This document shows positions 62,283 through 64,000 of a DNA stretch of 64,000 nucleotides, one piece after another. Made by a program: the position numbers and the translations under genes. Under the pieces are notes generated by a model. That model was not told the DNA's origin, did not search any database, and saw only the letters and a list, made by a program, of their open reading frames with translations. Numbering within the stretch: position 1 is the first letter of the stretch; every line of letters starts with the position of its first letter. Source of the DNA: Desulfopila aestuarii DSM 18488 (GTDB lineage Bacteria > Desulfobacterota > Desulfobulbia > Desulfobulbales > Desulfocapsaceae); NCBI RefSeq assembly GCF_900143695.1, contig NZ_FRFE01000015.1:1-64000 (forward strand), given 5' to 3'.

Positions 62283-62975
62283 CTATTTTCTTCGCAGTCG
62301 GTTGATGATGATGGTCACATCCTTGTGTTCTTTACGGAATCTCCGTACCTTACCGTCGATCACAAAATGTTCCCTGGCCAGTTCGAGAAATTTGGGCAGA
62401 CTCTGCCGACCGGAATCATGGGCCAGTAAAATCACCCCGTCCGGCTTTAAAAAAGAGAGGAAAATATTCAGAAGCGGTTGGAAAAATTCTTCCCTGAAAA
62501 GAATTTCCGCACCCGTAAGAACATCAAAGGGTTCCATCTCCGGTGGATTTAACCAATCGAGCATCTCGCACCGAACCAGTCCGGAAAGACCCGAGGCAGC
62601 AATACTCACCCGCTGAAAGTCGAGGATGATATCCTCGTAATCGGTGATGGTCACGTCATAGCCGTTGAATGCGGCCCCAAGTCCGGGCGCGCCGAGACCT
62701 GCCCCCAGTTCCAGGAGACGCCGGCCGTTACCGTGGGGGAGATCATGGAGTAGCGAGGCCAGTGCCACAGCCGATTCCCATAACTTGACCCAGAAGGGAA
62801 ATTCAGAGACATCGGCAAAAGGATCCTTTCCGTCCAGAAACTCTTCAAGATCGGCAATTTTCAGGAGCCTTACGGTGTCATCTCCGAGTTTTAGCGGTTC
62901 AAAATACAGTTGATGGCGACTCCGCAGTCGGTTGTATATTTCCCGTTCAGCTTCCGGGAGAGTACGAATATCCAT
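62283..62975 (-). CDS. Class I SAM-dependent methyltransferase (METTL/lysine-methyltransferase-like)
   Basis: The SAM-binding loop RRLLELGAGLGAPGLGAAF and acidic post-II strand VTITDYEDIILDFQR place it with the METTL20/21 protein lysine methyltransferase group; EFPFWVKLWESAVALAS is the family's pre-motif with a conserved Trp-Glu-Ser. The start at 62975 (MDIRTLPEAE) is chosen because the longer reading overlaps unlikely sequence. The target protein is unknown. It lies 37 bases before sirC and is probably in the same transcript. Confidence 0.82.
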   Translation of the reverse strand: MDIRTLPEAEREIYNRLRSRHQLYFEPLKLGDDTVRLLKIADLEEFLDGKDPFADVSEFPFWVKLWESAVALASLLHDLPHGNGRRLLELGAGLGAPGLGAAFNGYDVTITDYEDIILDFQRVSIAASGLSGLVRCEMLDWLNPPEMEPFDVLTGAEILFREEFFQPLLNIFLSFLKPDGVILLAHDSGRQSLPKFLELAREHFVIDGKVRRFRKEHKDVTIIINRLRRK

Positions 62976-63106
62976 GAAATAACCATTACGGCCACAGGGC
63001 CTATTAGTGTGCCTGGGTAAAACTGGGCAGAATGTATCCCAGCAGTTGGTAAGAAAAGCAAACAATTGCCAAAGTCATACAGCTCCGCCTCCCCCCAAAA
63101 AAAAAA

Positions 63107-63134
63107 GGTCGGTTGATTCAACAATCAACCGACC
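63107..63134 (-). terminator. Strong intrinsic terminator
   Basis: The 12-base perfect stem GGTCGGTTGATT/AATCAACCGACC with a 4-base loop is followed on the minus strand by ten T residues. It ends leftward transcription coming from the small secreted-protein gene at 63318-63527 and isolates the next operon. Confidence 0.92.
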
Positions 63135-63317
63135 CAGCAGGATAATGAAAAAGAGATACTCTGTCAATTACGTTATGGCCACAGCAATCCCCGAGGATTT
63201 CTCGACGATCACGACACCTCAGCCAAACACAGAGGCGAACCGATTGGCGCTATCTCTTCTCATGCAACCTACGCACATGCGTTTCCGGAAATGCCAAAAG
63301 CACACCGGTTCATGGCA

Positions 63318-63527
63318 TTAGCAACCCTCTACAGCGGCACCTTTTGAAGGCAAGGTGACTTTTACCTTATCTCCAGCTTTCATCTTGTCTGCCTTTTCAC
63401 AGGTCATGATAACTTTGTCACCGTCTACAGAATCGACGGTGCAGGTCACTTTGGCAGCAAAACCCGCGCCAGCGGTGCAAAGAGCCATAGCCATTGCCAG
63501 CGCGAAAGCAATAATTCCCTTTTTCAT
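63318..63527 (-). CDS. Small secreted protein, about 69 aa
   Basis: The start at 63527 (MKKGIIAFALAMAMALCTAG) has GGAGAAA upstream and opens with a signal peptide cleaved after GFAA. The mature part of about 45 residues (VTCTVDSVDGDKVIMTCEKA, then KMKAGDKVKVTLP and a final GC) looks like a small beta-barrel with three cysteines. Family unknown; it resembles short periplasmic proteins of Desulfobulbales-type genomes. It ends about 180 bases before the strong terminator at 63107-63134. Confidence 0.75.
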   Translation of the reverse strand: MKKGIIAFALAMAMALCTAGAGFAAKVTCTVDSVDGDKVIMTCEKADKMKAGDKVKVTLPSKGAAVEGC

Positions 63528-63793
63528 GATTTTTCTCCTATGTTGTGTCTGATTTTTCCGGATCAACTCCGGCTGGAAGCTACAAATACCCACAGCGTAG
63601 TATACTATTTCGTTAATTTCTAATATACACGATAGGCAAAATATTGTCAATAATGATCACAGCCTGAGGCATACGCTACCCAACAGTATCAATATCTCGC
63701 ACACAAACGTAACCAGCAAGCGACACTATCGACAAAGAAGAACAATCTGCAAAAAATAATATAAATTGCTCCTGCCCTGACAGGTCAGGTTCG

Positions 63794-64000
63794 TTAGTTC
63801 AGCATACTCTGAATGTCCTTCTGCAGGATGGATTTCGGAACATATCCAGGATATTTCTTCACCACATTCCCTTCCATGTTGACCAGGAAGGAAACAGGTA
63901 TCCCATAGACACCACCGAATTTCTCCATGGTCTCTTCATCAGCCATCAATACGGGATAATTAATTTTCTTCTTACCAACCAAAGTTGCCACAGCCTCAGG
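63794..64000 (-). CDS. TlpA/ResA-like thioredoxin-fold protein, C-terminal part (cut by window edge)
   Basis: The visible C-terminal 68 residues (PEAVATLVGKKKINYPVLMA at the start, GGVYGIPVSFLVNMEGNVVK and then GYVPKSILQKDIQSML) match the second half of TlpA/ResA-type periplasmic thioredoxins, including the cis-Pro (GIPVSF). The catalytic CxxC lies beyond the right edge. Such proteins reduce apocytochrome c cysteines before haem attachment, which would suit the nearby ccsA, but other roles are possible. Confidence 0.85.
   Translation of the reverse strand, partial: PEAVATLVGKKKINYPVLMADEETMEKFGGVYGIPVSFLVNMEGNVVKKYPGYVPKSILQKDIQSMLN

Noticed and set aside
63007-63321. Rightward 104-codon frame over the terminator
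   Set aside because: It reads through a strong minus-strand terminator and its product has no recognisable features.
1-64000. CRISPR array
   Set aside because: No set of regularly spaced identical short repeats was seen.

Overview
The window suggests a Gram-negative sulfate-reducing (or sulfur-disproportionating) Desulfobacterota, most likely of the Desulfobulbales type. The main evidence is a complete dsrMKJOP electron-transfer operon. LptD, a MltA-type lipoprotein and Tat/Sec periplasmic proteins show an outer membrane, and hemA-ccsA-sirC supply haem, cytochrome c and sirohaem. The lineage is inferred from gene content only; there is no rRNA in the window.

Layout. (1) 1-5.1 kb is an accessory island. 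It holds the 5' end of an IS200/IS605 tnpA, a 179-aa orphan, a HEPN-domain protein, a small protein with a TIR/deoxyribosyltransferase-like glutamate motif, a DUF2188 protein, two diverged repeats and broken genes. It looks like an unrecognised defence-type locus. (2) 5.1-8 kb holds a hotdog thioesterase, a DUF4438 protein, a YajD-like HNH protein and truA. (3) 8.3-25.3 kb is a nitrogen-salvage region. It has an orphan sugar-type binding protein; a minus-strand ureide cluster (amino-acid-type ABC importer, FCD regulator, allantoate-amidohydrolase-like M20 enzyme, a KARI-like protein lacking KARI catalytic residues, ureidoglycine-aminohydrolase-like cupin); and a plus-strand BMP-type nucleoside/nucleobase ABC importer with a CodA-like deaminase, facing a phosphoribosyltransferase-like protein. 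IS91- and IS5-type remnants lie beside these blocks. (4) 25.3-35.5 kb is a patchwork of transposon scars, small membrane proteins, a LysR regulator, an MCP with two CZB domains, two diguanylate cyclases, an HU/IHF protein and a tRNA-Arg. It also contains gene fragments copied from elsewhere in the window. (5) 35.6-64 kb is core genome: an RNase E/G with a long N-terminal extension, lptD, a DHH phosphoesterase, mltA, aroA-aroE-aroD-pyrD-pyrK, pilD, a flavodoxin-like gene, dsrMKJOP with an RsbRD-like gene upstream, a tail-specific protease, a MazG-like gene, hemA-ccsA-sirC, a methyltransferase, a small secreted protein and a partial TlpA-like thioredoxin.

How genes work together. The ureide and nucleobase clusters each pair a dedicated importer with hydrolytic enzymes that release ammonia, so together they look like a route for scavenging nitrogen from purine or pyrimidine breakdown products. 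The KARI-like gene sits where a ureidoglycolate-processing enzyme would be expected and is the strongest candidate for a new enzymatic activity. The HEPN/TIR-like/DUF2188 locus is the strongest candidate for a new defence or stress system. dsrMKJOP passes electrons between the quinone pool, periplasm and cytoplasmic sulfite reduction. No CRISPR array, integrase or phage structural gene was seen.
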